From Candidatus Peribacteria bacterium (GTDB lineage: Bacteria > Patescibacteriota > Gracilibacteria > Peribacterales > Peribacteraceae): DNA of 33,134 nucleotides. Every line of letters starts with the position of its first letter. Position 1 is the first letter of the stretch. The notes under the pieces were generated by a model. The model saw nothing but the letters and a program-made list of their open reading frames with translations. It searched no databases and was not told where the DNA came from. Position numbers and translations under genes: made by a program. The stretch covers positions 1 to 33,134 of the forward strand of contig JAHFJM010000002.1 of NCBI GenBank assembly GCA_023245935.1, read 5' to 3'. Below are positions 7,198 to 15,144 of this stretch, one piece after another.

Positions 7198-9132
7198 ATG
7201 CAGAACACTGAGTCGTCACCGTTTTTCCCCACATTCAGGGAAGTTGCATTCACGGCAATCGCATTTTTTGCAGTGACATTCGCCGTCTACGGACCGTCAC
7301 TCGGAAGCAGCTTTGTCGCGCTGGACGATCCGTTTCTGATCTACAACAATCTTGCGATTCGTTCGATAACGCCTGCAACGCTCAAGCATATTTTTACGAC
7401 CTACGATCCGGAACTCTACATCCCGTTCACGTTCCTGAGTTTTCAGCTGAACTACCTCATCGGCGGTCTGTCGCCGTTCTCGTTCCATCTGCTCAATCTC
7501 ATTCTCCACACGCTCAATGCGCTGATGGTGACGTGGCTCTTCGTGTTGCTTACAAAAAACAAACCTGCATCGATCTTCGGAGGGCTGCTGTTTGCTCTGC
7601 ACCCGCTCAATACCGAAGTCGTGATCTGGGCAACGGCAAGAAAGGAGTCCCTCTCTGCGTTCTTCTTCCTGATCTCGTTGCTGTCGTATCTCTACTACAC
7701 ACAGGGAAGCCGCAAAGCATACGTCTTGAGCATTGTCGCATTCCTCTTCGCACTTCTCTCGAAAGTAACGGTCTTCACATTACCGCTGATTGTAATCCTC
7801 ACAGACTGGCTGCAGGGAAAACCATTCAATCGGAAAACACTCATCGACAAAATTCCGTACTTCTTCCTCTCCGCACTCTTCGTTCTCGTCGGCATCATTC
7901 CGAAGACAAGCATCCTCACCTCCACAACATTCAGTGAGAAAATTCTGATGGCCGGCAAAAGCACGATGTTCTATCTCTGGAAATTCATTCTTCCGATTCA
8001 TCTTTCCATTCTGTATCCGAATAAAAATCCCATCACACTCTCTTCGCTCGAGTTCCCTCTTGCAGTTGCCGCTCTTGCAGCGATCATTGTCTGTGTTCTT
8101 CTCTCCATGCGACGAACCAAGACGCTTGCGTACGGTTTCGGATTCTTCTTCATTCTCCTTAGCCCAACGCTCGTGCATTTCAACAGAAATGCAGGGATAC
8201 AGTCCGGCAATGGAACGGGGATTCAGTTCGCATCGGATCACTATGCCTACATTCCTTCGATCGGACTTCTCTATCTCTGCGTACTATTCGTCCTGTGGCT
8301 CTGGAATCTGCCATCCAGAACACGGGATGCAAAGAACATGCATCGCGCGCTAGTCTCTTCTGCCGGAATCATTGTCGGAGTTTTTGCAGTGCTGTCGCTG
8401 CATCAGTCAACATTCTGGTTCAATAGCGAAACTCTCTTCGCTCACACGCTCTCGATCTATCCGTACTCAACGGCGGCACGCGTCAATCTCTCCGTGATCT
8501 ACCGGAAGACAGAGCGATTTGAGGAAGAACAAAAAGTACTCGAAGACGGTCTTCAGTTCGGACCGAACTCGAAACTCGAAACAGGGCTTGCCGCGATTGA
8601 TGTTCGGAAAGGAGATATTGAATCAGCCGAAAGGCATTACCAGAACGCACTCCGCATCGACCCGAAGAACTCCGAGGTTTTCTTCGACATCGGCGTGATG
8701 CGAAGCAAAGAAGGAAAAATTGCAGAAGCGCTTGAAAATTACGGTAGAGCGCTCTCAATCGATTCGAAGTACGTCGCCGTCTACAACAATATCGGCTCAC
8801 TCCTGCTCGATGAAGGGAAGGACGTCGAAGCGGAGAAAAACTTCAGGACTGCCGTGACTCTCAACCCATCGTTTCAAGAAGGGTTCCAGAATCTCGGTTC
8901 GCTCTACGCCGGACAGAAGAAATGGAGCGATGCGGAGGATGCATTTTTACAAGCACTGTCGATCGATCAGAGCTCGGTCGAGATTCGCCTTCAACTCGTT
9001 CCGATCGAGCTTGAGCTTGGGAAAAACACGCAGGCGTTCGATCTGATCAAAGAAATCATCAAGATTGATCCGAAGAATGCGGAAGCGAAAGCATTGATCA
9101 AACAGATGATCAAGTTGGGGATTATTGGATAA
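7198..9132 (+). CDS. TMTC/ArnT-like GT-C membrane glycosyltransferase with C-terminal TPR repeats
   Basis: The predicted 644-aa protein starts with about ten or more hydrophobic segments (residues about 15-420) and ends in a soluble region with about five TPR-like repeats (about 440-640). The first extracytoplasmic loop has LDDPFLIYNN, the acidic pair expected for a GT-C catalytic site. HLLNLILHTLNALMVTWL and FALHPLNTEVVIWATARKES match the TMTC/PMT-like pattern, as does ASDHYAYIPSIGLLYL. The family moves sugars from lipid-linked donors to proteins or polymers on the outer face of the membrane. The TPR part may hold the acceptor or a partner. The ATG at 7198 was chosen over an upstream frame extension overlapping der because TATACT ends 7 bases before it. 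The real substrate is unknown. Confidence 0.82.
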   Translation: MQNTESSPFFPTFREVAFTAIAFFAVTFAVYGPSLGSSFVALDDPFLIYNNLAIRSITPATLKHIFTTYDPELYIPFTFLSFQLNYLIGGLSPFSFHLLNLILHTLNALMVTWLFVLLTKNKPASIFGGLLFALHPLNTEVVIWATARKESLSAFFFLISLLSYLYYTQGSRKAYVLSIVAFLFALLSKVTVFTLPLIVILTDWLQGKPFNRKTLIDKIPYFFLSALFVLVGIIPKTSILTSTTFSEKILMAGKSTMFYLWKFILPIHLSILYPNKNPITLSSLEFPLAVAALAAIIVCVLLSMRRTKTLAYGFGFFFILLSPTLVHFNRNAGIQSGNGTGIQFASDHYAYIPSIGLLYLCVLFVLWLWNLPSRTRDAKNMHRALVSSAGIIVGVFAVLSLHQSTFWFNSETLFAHTLSIYPYSTAARVNLSVIYRKTERFEEEQKVLEDGLQFGPNSKLETGLAAIDVRKGDIESAERHYQNALRIDPKNSEVFFDIGVMRSKEGKIAEALENYGRALSIDSKYVAVYNNIGSLLLDEGKDVEAEKNFRTAVTLNPSFQEGFQNLGSLYAGQKKWSDAEDAFLQALSIDQSSVEIRLQLVPIELELGKNTQAFDLIKEIIKIDPKNAEAKALIKQMIKLGIIG

Positions 9133-9245
9133 CGAAAGGAATGAAAGGAGTCAAAGGAGTGAAAAGAATCAAAGGAAAGACGGAACGCAAAAACCCAACA
9201 TCTCTTTTGTTTCCTTTTATTCCTTTCCTTCCTTTGCTTCTTTTA
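9133..9245. repeat. Imperfect inverted repeat with 9-base periodicity between convergent genes, probable two-way terminator
   Basis: The left arm (about 9134-9180) is purine-rich and built from degenerate 9-base units such as AAAGGAATG, AAAGGAGTC, AAAGGAGTG, AAAAGAATC and AAAGGAAAG. The right arm (about 9200-9245) carries units such as CCTTTTATT, CCTTTCCTT and CCTTTGCTT in the complementary sense. Aligned unit by unit, the arms pair over about 45 bases with roughly 70% identity. The element fills the gap between the TMTC-like stop (9132) and the LOG-family stop (9243). A short frame across it (from 9141) looks like a by-product of the repeat. Confidence 0.6.
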
Positions 9246-9851
9246 GCCACGTCCCTTTTTTTCATCCTTCACCCTTCCATCCTCATGGATCGGAAGCGGA
9301 TACTGTTCCACGATGCGCTCGATCTTCATGAGGAGTTTCTTCGGATCATCGTCGAAAACCATATTCGGCGGAACTTTGCGCTTGCAGAGCCCTTCGATAA
9401 CGAACGGAACCGAATTGGAGATTCCCCCGGAGTTCGTGACGATACCGCACGGTCGACCTTCTTCGTACGCAATCGTCAATTCATTCAACGTCCCGATGCC
9501 GCCGCCAATGATGATGATCGCATCGCTGCTGCGGATATTGATGATATCGCGCTCCATGAAACCCATGCCGGTGAAGATGATGATGTCATGATCCGCAGGA
9601 GACAGGTATTCATTCACATGTTCGTACTGCGAAAACGCAGGAGAGATACCGAGAGTCAGACCGCCGGCTGCCTTGGCTGCAAGCAAGGCGTCGTTGGGGA
9701 GACCCGGACATGCGCCGTTGATGAAGATGTGCCCGCGTTTGGCGATTTCCATTCCGAGCTGCTTCGCTTTCTTCCGTGCGATGCGATCCTCAGTCTGCGG
9801 ACCGCTTGCGGATCCCATCACGCCGATCTTCAGTTTGCGTCCCGGTCTCAT
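9243..9851 (-). CDS. LOG/SLOG (TIGR00725-like) Rossmann-fold protein
   Basis: This 202-aa protein has the nucleotide-binding fold of the LOG/lysine-decarboxylase-like superfamily. KIGVMGSASG starts the fold, GACPGLPNDALLAAK follows, and IIIGGGIGTLNELTIAYEEGRPCGIV is the GGxGTxxE signature region. Some relatives release cytokinin-type bases from nucleotides, while others are sensors or have no known role, so no reaction is assigned. A segment FTGMGFMERDIINIRSSDAIIII is also well preserved. The frame is open far upstream (to about 10157), but the family similarity begins at the ATG at 9849-9851, and the longer frame would overlap the secreted-protein gene. TACACT lies 13 bases upstream on the minus strand. 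Confidence 0.8.
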   Translation of the reverse strand: MRPGRKLKIGVMGSASGPQTEDRIARKKAKQLGMEIAKRGHIFINGACPGLPNDALLAAKAAGGLTLGISPAFSQYEHVNEYLSPADHDIIIFTGMGFMERDIINIRSSDAIIIIGGGIGTLNELTIAYEEGRPCGIVTNSGGISNSVPFVIEGLCKRKVPPNMVFDDDPKKLLMKIERIVEQYPLPIHEDGRVKDEKKGRG

Positions 9852-9897
9852 AGTGATTGGAGGAAGTGTAGTGGAAGAATTTCGTACGGGAGAACGT

Positions 9898-10488
9898 TCA
9901 GCCCTGCTGATCCAGTCCTTCGGTGCATGCAGCAAGTAAAGCAGGAACCGTGCGTGCATCAATCTGAGCACAACGGGTGGACTCGTGCGTGGTCTGTGCG
10001 AGACAGAACGCAAGCAGATCGCCAAGTGTGGGACTCCCTGCATCTCCTTTTCCGAGATTCGATTCTCCGAGAACTTTACAGAGCCTTGGCTCAGCTTTCT
10101 GAATCGCCCACTGAATGCGTTCGTACTCCGAGCGAAGTGCGGAGTTTTTCTCCGCATTCACCAGTTCAGAAAACGAAGAAGGATGATCTGCTGCTCCGAC
10201 GATCGATTGGGTGAGAGCTTTCAGCATTGTCCCGGAATCCGGAATGAGAGACGTTCCTGCATGCGTTGCACTGTCGACGAGAGTGGAAACATTGACGCCG
10301 CTTTTTACGGAATCAACGAGCGCCTCGCTCTTTCCCGAATGAAAGACATCGGTCACCTGAGCAACGAGTCCGGACGAATCGAGCGCCTGCGCTTTCTCTG
10401 CGAAACCACGAAGATTCGCCTCCGAAGGCTGCACGAAGGCACAGGCAATGTAGAACGCAATGGAGCCGAAAACGAAGAACGTACGCAT
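9898..10488 (-). CDS. Small secreted protein of unknown function, 196 aa
   Basis: The N-terminus MRTFFVFGSIAFYIACAFVQ is a classical signal peptide with likely cleavage near PSEA. The mature part is soluble and mostly helical, with several short Ser/Val-rich segments and four cysteines clustered in the last 65 residues (RLCKV, AFCLA, TRCAQ, LAACT). Those may form two disulfides outside the membrane. No family is recognised. It begins 25 bases after the stop of coupling-protein-like ATPase A on the same strand, yet it has a very good promoter of its own. The longer frame (to 10524) was rejected because TATAAT at 10495-10500 would lie inside it. Confidence 0.7.
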   Translation of the reverse strand: MRTFFVFGSIAFYIACAFVQPSEANLRGFAEKAQALDSSGLVAQVTDVFHSGKSEALVDSVKSGVNVSTLVDSATHAGTSLIPDSGTMLKALTQSIVGAADHPSSFSELVNAEKNSALRSEYERIQWAIQKAEPRLCKVLGESNLGKGDAGSPTLGDLLAFCLAQTTHESTRCAQIDARTVPALLAACTEGLDQQG

Positions 10489-10494
10489 CGTCCC

Positions 10495-10503
10495 ATTATA
10501 CCA
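10495..10503 (-). promoter_or_regulatory. Extended -10 promoter of the secreted-protein gene
   Basis: On the minus strand TGG-TATAAT gives a perfect extended -10. The hexamer is at 10495-10500, 6 bases before the ATG at 10488. It sits in the gap after the ATPase A stop and predicts a leaderless mRNA. Confidence 0.6.
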
Positions 10504-10513
10504 GATTTTTGGC

Positions 10514-12991
10514 TTACATTCCAATCCTCCTGATGATTTCCCGACCGACGAATTCCTTGTCCCTGCCGTACTTCAACCGCGAGAGCTGCTTGAACGCTTC
10601 GACCGCTTTCGTGTCTTTCACGTACGTCGTATCCAGCCACGGTCTCGGCACTTCGATCGAGAACGGCGTGGATGGCTGGCTGTCGATACTGAGCTTCATG
10701 CATGCTTTGAACGCATCGAGGTTCACGAGGTCCGACTGCGAGAACGACGGTGCCATTTCTTTGGCGCAGAACTCGGCGTCCTGCGGACCGATCTTATAGA
10801 ACATCATCGTGCCCACGTTGCCGAAGACCGCACCCTTCAGCTTCACGGATCCCGAGAGCTTGCTGTCTTTCTCGAGCTGGTCGAGGTACTGGTGCGCGAT
10901 CACGAGACCGAGGCGGTACTTTCTCGCTTCGGAGAGAATGGATTCGATGGAATCGGTGACGTAGTTCTGGAATTCGTCGATGTAGAGGAAGAAGTCTTTG
11001 CGAACGGCGCTGGCTTCTCGCTGGCGACGCATTGCCGCGACTTGAATTTTATTCACGATGATCATACCGAGAAGCTTGCTGTTGATGTCTCCGATCAGAC
11101 CCTTCGAGAGGTTCATGAGGAGAATCTTTCCGTTGTCCATGATGTCGCTGAAGTCGAAGGAGCTCTTCACCTGACCGACGATGTTTCGAATGAGCGTATT
11201 CGTGGTGAATTGTCCGAACTTCGCGGCGAAGTACGGGATCATCTCCTGCTTCTCGCGCTGTCCGGTCTGCGCCATCTGCTTGTCCCAGAAGGAACGGACA
11301 ATGGGGTTTTTCAACCGTGAAACCTTCGCCTTCGCAAACTCGTCATCCGTGAAGAGACGCACGAGATCGGTGATGGCTCCGCCCTCCTCCTCGTCTCCCA
11401 TCAGCGTCAGACACCCGTTTCGGAAGTAGTCCTGAATGCGCGGTCCGAAGATTTCCTCACCGAACATCTTCACCATCATGTTCATGGCATCGAGAGCGAT
11501 GAGGTCGCGCTCCTCATCCGTCTTGCCTTCGAGCATGTTCAGCCCCATCGGACGCTCCGTATCGGCGGGATTGAAGTAGATGATGTCGTCGGCGCGCTCG
11601 CGCGGAACGTATGGAAAGAGATCCTCGATGAGAGACCCGTGCGGATCGATGACGCAGAGGCCTTTCTTGTTGTGGAAGTCTTGCCTCGCCATGATCTGAA
11701 TGACCGACGACTTTCCGGTACCCGTCTGACCGATCACGTAGAAGTGACGGAACCGGTCGTCATTCTTGAGAAAGATCTTCTGCTTGTCGCCTCGCACCGT
11801 GTTGTAGCCGAGAAACAAACCGTCTTCCGGCACGTTCTTCGGTGCCGGCGCGACTTTGAAATTCTGCCACTTGATGTTCTGGACTTTGTTGTACTTGATG
11901 TTCGGAAAATGGAAGAGGCTCGCGAGCTCCGCCGTTCCCAAAAGCATCTTCTTCCACGTCAGCTGCTGGAACAGCGTGTGTCTCGGAGTGCGACGAATGA
12001 AATCGTAGATCAGACGTGCATTCGAATGATGGCGCGTTCCATGGAAACTATTGCCTCGGATTTCATTGAACTGGGAGAAGCTGCTCCGAATACTCGTAAG
12101 ATTGAGTCTCGCTCTCTCTTCCGTCTCAGCGGAACTGACGATACGGATCGTCGCGAGGAACCCGGGGGAACCCGCCTTCTCGTCGATCGCCTTGCTCAGT
12201 TCCTCCACCTGCTGCGACACGCGCTCCGAACCCTGCGACTTGAGAGGATCTTTGTCGTTTCCCGTGAACATGTCGATGAAAGCAGCGAGGAGGGAGAGAG
12301 GATTCCACGAGAAGTTCTCGGAAGATTTCTTCGGATTGATGATCTTCTGCGCCTCTTTCTGGAGCACCTTCTGCCAATCCGACTTCACGGGTCGCAGCAC
12401 GATCTGCACCGCCGCCCCTTCGTCTTTGTTGAGCTTGCTGAATGCGTTCACGATCGTATTGAACGGATCACTCTTGATCTGCGAGTACGTCTTGAACGGG
12501 TAGACGAAACTCTTCGACGGAACCAGCGCCGTGGATACCGTCACCGAGTGCTTCGTGAAAATGTTGTAATCCTCCACGGCATCGATCACGGCATCCGGAT
12601 AGAACGACGTCAGTTGTTTCTCGATGAGTGGGATGATGGATCTTGGTGCGACGACGAAAATGAGAATCTCACCCGCGAGCGCGGCGTACTCAAACGAGAA
12701 GAAGTGCGATCCCTGCCAGTAATGCTTCATGGTGGAAATTTTCAGACTCGAGAGGGTCTGACAGAGATGGTCCATGACGCCGAGAACATCCTTGAAGCTC
12801 TTTCCTGTCGAGTATTGTTCGGATTCGAGCTCTTTATCTTCTTTGCTCTCCTTCTTCGGCATCAGGATCTGCAGGAACACGAGCTCTCGTTCTCGTTTCC
12901 AATCAGCAAGAACTCGCATCCACGCTAGAACTCCGACGACGGAAGCGGCGAGAAGCAGCAGTACCAGAATGGTGACGAGGAAGACCTGCAT
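10514..12991 (-). CDS. TraG/TraD/VirD4-like membrane ATPase, paralog A
   Basis: An 825-aa protein with one N-terminal membrane helix (about residues 4-26), a long conserved region of unknown fold (about 40-380) and a RecA-like ATPase domain of the type IV coupling protein/HerA group. Walker A is GQTGTGKS (421-428), followed by CVIDPHGSLIED. Walker B is FFLYIDEFQN (667-676). The strand LGLVIAHQY (694-702) ends in a likely sensor residue. Relatives use ATP to move DNA or protein through a membrane channel. No relaxase, VirB4 or channel gene is in view. It is clearly paralogous to 16733-19351 over its whole length, with shared segments such as FGPRIQ, YFRNGCLTLM and ERPMGLN. Transcription probably starts near 13041, leaving a leader of about 50 bases. 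Confidence 0.85.
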   Translation of the reverse strand: MQVFLVTILVLLLLAASVVGVLAWMRVLADWKRERELVFLQILMPKKESKEDKELESEQYSTGKSFKDVLGVMDHLCQTLSSLKISTMKHYWQGSHFFSFEYAALAGEILIFVVAPRSIIPLIEKQLTSFYPDAVIDAVEDYNIFTKHSVTVSTALVPSKSFVYPFKTYSQIKSDPFNTIVNAFSKLNKDEGAAVQIVLRPVKSDWQKVLQKEAQKIINPKKSSENFSWNPLSLLAAFIDMFTGNDKDPLKSQGSERVSQQVEELSKAIDEKAGSPGFLATIRIVSSAETEERARLNLTSIRSSFSQFNEIRGNSFHGTRHHSNARLIYDFIRRTPRHTLFQQLTWKKMLLGTAELASLFHFPNIKYNKVQNIKWQNFKVAPAPKNVPEDGLFLGYNTVRGDKQKIFLKNDDRFRHFYVIGQTGTGKSSVIQIMARQDFHNKKGLCVIDPHGSLIEDLFPYVPRERADDIIYFNPADTERPMGLNMLEGKTDEERDLIALDAMNMMVKMFGEEIFGPRIQDYFRNGCLTLMGDEEEGGAITDLVRLFTDDEFAKAKVSRLKNPIVRSFWDKQMAQTGQREKQEMIPYFAAKFGQFTTNTLIRNIVGQVKSSFDFSDIMDNGKILLMNLSKGLIGDINSKLLGMIIVNKIQVAAMRRQREASAVRKDFFLYIDEFQNYVTDSIESILSEARKYRLGLVIAHQYLDQLEKDSKLSGSVKLKGAVFGNVGTMMFYKIGPQDAEFCAKEMAPSFSQSDLVNLDAFKACMKLSIDSQPSTPFSIEVPRPWLDTTYVKDTKAVEAFKQLSRLKYGRDKEFVGREIIRRIGM

Positions 12992-13047
12992 GTGTGTGTT
13001 CTATGATAACGCTGAATCGGGGAAATGAAGAAACGAACTTTCCTCAT

Positions 13048-13062
13048 ATTATAGCACAAAAA
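13048..13062 (-). promoter_or_regulatory. Promoter of ATPase A, T-tract/TGC/TATAAT type
   Basis: Minus strand TTTTTGTGCTATAAT, with the -10 at 13048-13053. It is an extended -10 with a T-tract in place of a clear -35. Almost the same sequence precedes ATPase B and the 3D-domain gene. Confidence 0.6.
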
Positions 13063-13080
13063 CGGTGTTTTTTATAGTGC
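13054..13080. terminator. Hairpin overlapping the ATPase A promoter, possible mltG terminator
   Basis: GCAC-AAAAAC (13054-13063) pairs with GTTTTT and GTGC (13067-13080) around a GGT loop, with a small bulge. It lies 4 bases after the mltG stop on the minus strand, ends in a T-rich arm, and abuts TATAAT of the next gene. It could end mltG transcripts and shape the downstream promoter. Confidence 0.45.
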
Positions 13081-13083
13081 AAT

Positions 13084-14097
13084 CTAACGTATGTATTTCG
13101 CCTTATTTGCATTGTGTTCGTCATTCGTCACCGCATAGTGAATCATGCCTGTCGCGTCATGCAAGTAGTACCAGTACGGAGAATCTTTTGGCTTCAGTGC
13201 AGCCAGAAACGATGATTCGCCGGCATTCGTAATCGGTGTCGGCGGCAGCCCCTGCCTGCGTCTCGTATTGTACGGAGAATCGGTTTCGACATCGGCTTTC
13301 GTGAGCGGCTCTGTCTTCTTGCCGAGAACGTACCTCGTCGTCGCATCGACGCCGAGGACGACGTGGTTTTTCAGGCGCTTCCAGAGAATGCCCGCGACGA
13401 CCGCGCGCTCCTCCGCATGTCTCGATTCGCTCTCGACGAGCGAACTCATCGTGACAAGATCGGCGAGAATTCTTCCTGACTTCTTGATGTCATCTTCATG
13501 CGCTGTAACAATGCGTTTTCTGAATGTTCCGAGCATGCGCTCGAGAAAGAACTTCGGAACATAGTCCGTGGGAGAGACGGAGTAGGTATCGGGAAAAAGA
13601 TAACCTTCCAGGCGTGATCCAATCCCCTGCTCCCTCGTCCCTGCAGTTTTCTCAGGGAGAAACTCGAACGTGGAAAAATCGCAACGGAAAGCACAATCGA
13701 TGATATCGCCTTCCTTCCCGAGACCTTTCGACGCGAGCAAGCGATCGATGTCGGCAACGGTGAAACCTTCCGGAATCGTCACCAGAAATTCCTGAGACTT
13801 TCCGCTGACAATCGTTTCGACGATGTTTCTCGTCGACATCGCTGGATTCAGCGCAAAGACTCCCGCCTGCAACGATCCTGCGTTACCCGTGAAGCGTGCA
13901 TACATTTTGAAGGCGAACGCGGAACGAATGAGATTCGCACTGGAAAGCTTGATGGCGATTGCAGACACAGACGAGCCTTGCTCAATCGTGACCGGAATAT
14001 TCTTGGCGTTGCTCGAATCGACAGGCGATAAGGCATGCCAAAACCAGAGCAGGCTGAGAATGACGATGCCAAGCAGAAGCAAAGGGAACTTTTTCAC
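13084..14097 (-). CDS. mltG: Endolytic murein transglycosylase MltG (YceG-like)
   Basis: A 337-aa protein with one N-terminal membrane helix (LLLLGIVILSLLWFWHAL) and an outward-facing YceG-like domain. MltG cuts nascent peptidoglycan glycan strands, helping set strand length at the site of synthesis. Family hallmarks are the LysM-like start (IPVTIEQGSSVSAIAIKL), TIPEGFTVADIDRLLA, GYLFPDTYSV, and SSLVESES, which carries the likely catalytic Glu. VDATTRYVLGK, DSPYNTRRRQGLPPTPI and YYLHDATGMIHYAVTNDEH follow in order. The length is normal. The start is GTG at 14095-14097. TAGAAT (14104-14109) lies 6 bases before it, right after the ybaB-like stop, so a leaderless start is likely. Confidence 0.95.
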   Translation of the reverse strand: MKKFPLLLLGIVILSLLWFWHALSPVDSSNAKNIPVTIEQGSSVSAIAIKLSSANLIRSAFAFKMYARFTGNAGSLQAGVFALNPAMSTRNIVETIVSGKSQEFLVTIPEGFTVADIDRLLASKGLGKEGDIIDCAFRCDFSTFEFLPEKTAGTREQGIGSRLEGYLFPDTYSVSPTDYVPKFFLERMLGTFRKRIVTAHEDDIKKSGRILADLVTMSSLVESESRHAEERAVVAGILWKRLKNHVVLGVDATTRYVLGKKTEPLTKADVETDSPYNTRRRQGLPPTPITNAGESSFLAALKPKDSPYWYYLHDATGMIHYAVTNDEHNANKAKYIR

Positions 14098-14103
14098 CGA
14101 GTC

Positions 14104-14109
14104 ATTCTA
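14104..14109 (-). promoter_or_regulatory. -10 box of mltG
   Basis: Minus strand TAGAAT, 6 bases before the GTG start of mltG and just after the preceding stop codon. This is the same spacing as at several other genes here. No clear -35 box is seen. Confidence 0.45.
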
Positions 14110-14111
14110 CA

Positions 14112-14399
14112 TTACTTCACCCCAAGCCCCATCTCTCCCATGACGCCCTGCATGCGCTCGGCTGATACGACCTGTGCCTTCTTCATCGCACGATTGAGCG
14201 CATCGACAGCCAGTGCAGGAATCTTCTCGCGAGGAACCTCCGGTGCAATCTCCATCGAAACGACCTCCATACCTGCAGAAACGACGACCTTCACACCCGA
14301 CGCTTCCGCCTCGACATGAATGTACTTCAGCTCACTTTGCACTTTCTTTGCCTGCCGCTGGAATTTGAACGAGTTTCGAAGTTCGGAGAAGGAGACCAT
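14112..14399 (-). CDS. YbaB/EbfC family nucleoid-associated protein
   Basis: A 95-aa protein with the compact YbaB layout: a helical N-terminus (FKFQRQAKKVQSELKYIHVEAEASGVKVVV), a central beta part (SAGMEVVSMEIAPEV) and a C-terminal helix (LAVDALNRAMKKAQVVSAERM) ending in a Gly/Met-rich tail (MGEMGLGVK). Family members are dimeric DNA-binding proteins, often encoded beside dnaX and recR, neither of which is nearby here. The frame extends upstream to 14498, but that part would run through a GC-rich palindrome and a -10 box. The ATG at 14397-14399 (MVSFSELRN) is the natural start. mltG follows after 14 bases. Confidence 0.8.
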   Translation of the reverse strand: MVSFSELRNSFKFQRQAKKVQSELKYIHVEAEASGVKVVVSAGMEVVSMEIAPEVPREKIPALAVDALNRAMKKAQVVSAERMQGVMGEMGLGVK

Positions 14400-14405
14400 G
14401 ACCGA

Positions 14406-14411
14406 AGTGTA
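14406..14411 (-). promoter_or_regulatory. -10 box of the YbaB-family gene
   Basis: Minus strand TACACT, 6 bases before the ATG at 14399. A perfect 8-bp palindrome begins immediately upstream, in the usual spacer region. There is no clear -35 box. Confidence 0.45.
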
Positions 14412-14412
14412 G

Positions 14413-14431
14413 CACGGGCTTGGAGCCCGTG
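14413..14431. repeat. GC-rich palindrome in front of the YbaB-family gene
   Basis: CACGGGCT (14413-14420) and AGCCCGTG (14424-14431) pair perfectly around a 3-base loop, with partly matching TAG/CTA flanks. It has the look of a small dispersed palindromic (REP-like) element. It could also serve as a terminator for the 215-aa gene that ends at 14453, although no T run follows. Confidence 0.55.
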
Positions 14432-14452
14432 TGTAGTCCCTGCTTTTTAAAA

Positions 14453-15100
14453 CTATTTGGATTCCTTTTTCTGTTTCTCCTGCAACGCAAGGAACCATTG
14501 CTTCAGAGGTACGCCATCCACAAGTGTTTCAGTCTGGTCATTGAATGTAATTTTTGCTTCTCCTTTATCAGCATACGCCATAGCAACGCCATGCATGGCT
14601 CTTCGCTCCATGCTCTGCGCTTGTCCCAAAGCCCAAGCCTTCGGTTTTTCATCATCAATCTTCGGTATCGCAGTCATGATTGCATCTCTTGCTTCAACAA
14701 AATCCAACACCGGTGCCGCCGAAGCCCCTGGCCCAAACAGAGGGCTCAACACAGCCAACGCACGACCATGACGATTCATTTCGTAGATAGCATCGACGAT
14801 CGATTGGTCATCTGCATCTTCCGCAACCAGTAGCTGAAGCCTCACTTGAGCTGTAGCCAATCCCCCCACATGCTCATCGAGCTCTGCGACAAGATTCTCC
14901 ATTCCCTTTCCGGTACCGACATCATCGTTCTCTTTCATGAGTCTTCCAATTAGTAAGCCTGTAGCTGCAACAACTGCTCCGGCTGTCGCAATAATTTTTG
15001 CACGACTCATCGATGACTTTTTCGATGGAAAATTGACCTTTGCAACTTCCTGATTTGTTACAGCAGGAGATTGATCTGGACGGTTGGTTGATTCAGACAT
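14453..15100 (-). CDS. Hypothetical membrane-anchored protein, 215 aa
   Basis: No family recognised. Residues 1-33 are polar, followed by one hydrophobic helix (about 34-55, IIATAGAVVAATGLLIG) and then a soluble region of about 160 residues that is acidic and helical (NLVAELDEHVGGLATAQVRLQLLVAEDADDQ). It ends in a short basic segment (LQEKQKKESK). The first residues carry no signal-peptide-like charge pattern, so it is more likely a single-pass anchor than a secreted protein. A complete promoter sits 6 bases before the ATG. It is separated from mutY by a palindrome and from the YbaB gene by another, so it is probably transcribed alone. Confidence 0.65.
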   Translation of the reverse strand: MSESTNRPDQSPAVTNQEVAKVNFPSKKSSMSRAKIIATAGAVVAATGLLIGRLMKENDDVGTGKGMENLVAELDEHVGGLATAQVRLQLLVAEDADDQSIVDAIYEMNRHGRALAVLSPLFGPGASAAPVLDFVEARDAIMTAIPKIDDEKPKAWALGQAQSMERRAMHGVAMAYADKGEAKITFNDQTETLVDGVPLKQWFLALQEKQKKESK

Positions 15101-15106
15101 ACTGCG

Positions 15107-15134
15107 AATATATCAAGAAAACAGAATCATTCAA
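15107..15134 (-). promoter_or_regulatory. Promoter of the 215-aa gene
   Basis: On the minus strand TTGAAT (15129-15134), a 16-base spacer and TATATT (15107-15112). The hexamer ends 6 bases before the ATG at 15100. Both boxes are good, and the spacing predicts a leaderless mRNA. Confidence 0.6.
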
Positions 15135-15144
15135 ATTTTTTCCG

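Noticed and set aside
9141-10214. A 357-codon plus-strand frame opposite the LOG-family and secreted-protein genes.
   Set aside because: It begins in the repeat and continues antisense to two genes with clear signals. No family features are seen.
11639-12928. A 429-codon open frame antisense to ATPase A, and a similar 540-codon one (17114-18736) antisense to ATPase B.
   Set aside because: Both mirror a real conserved coding frame and are rich in Arg, His and Glu with no recognisable motif. Their similar position follows from the paralogy of the sense genes.
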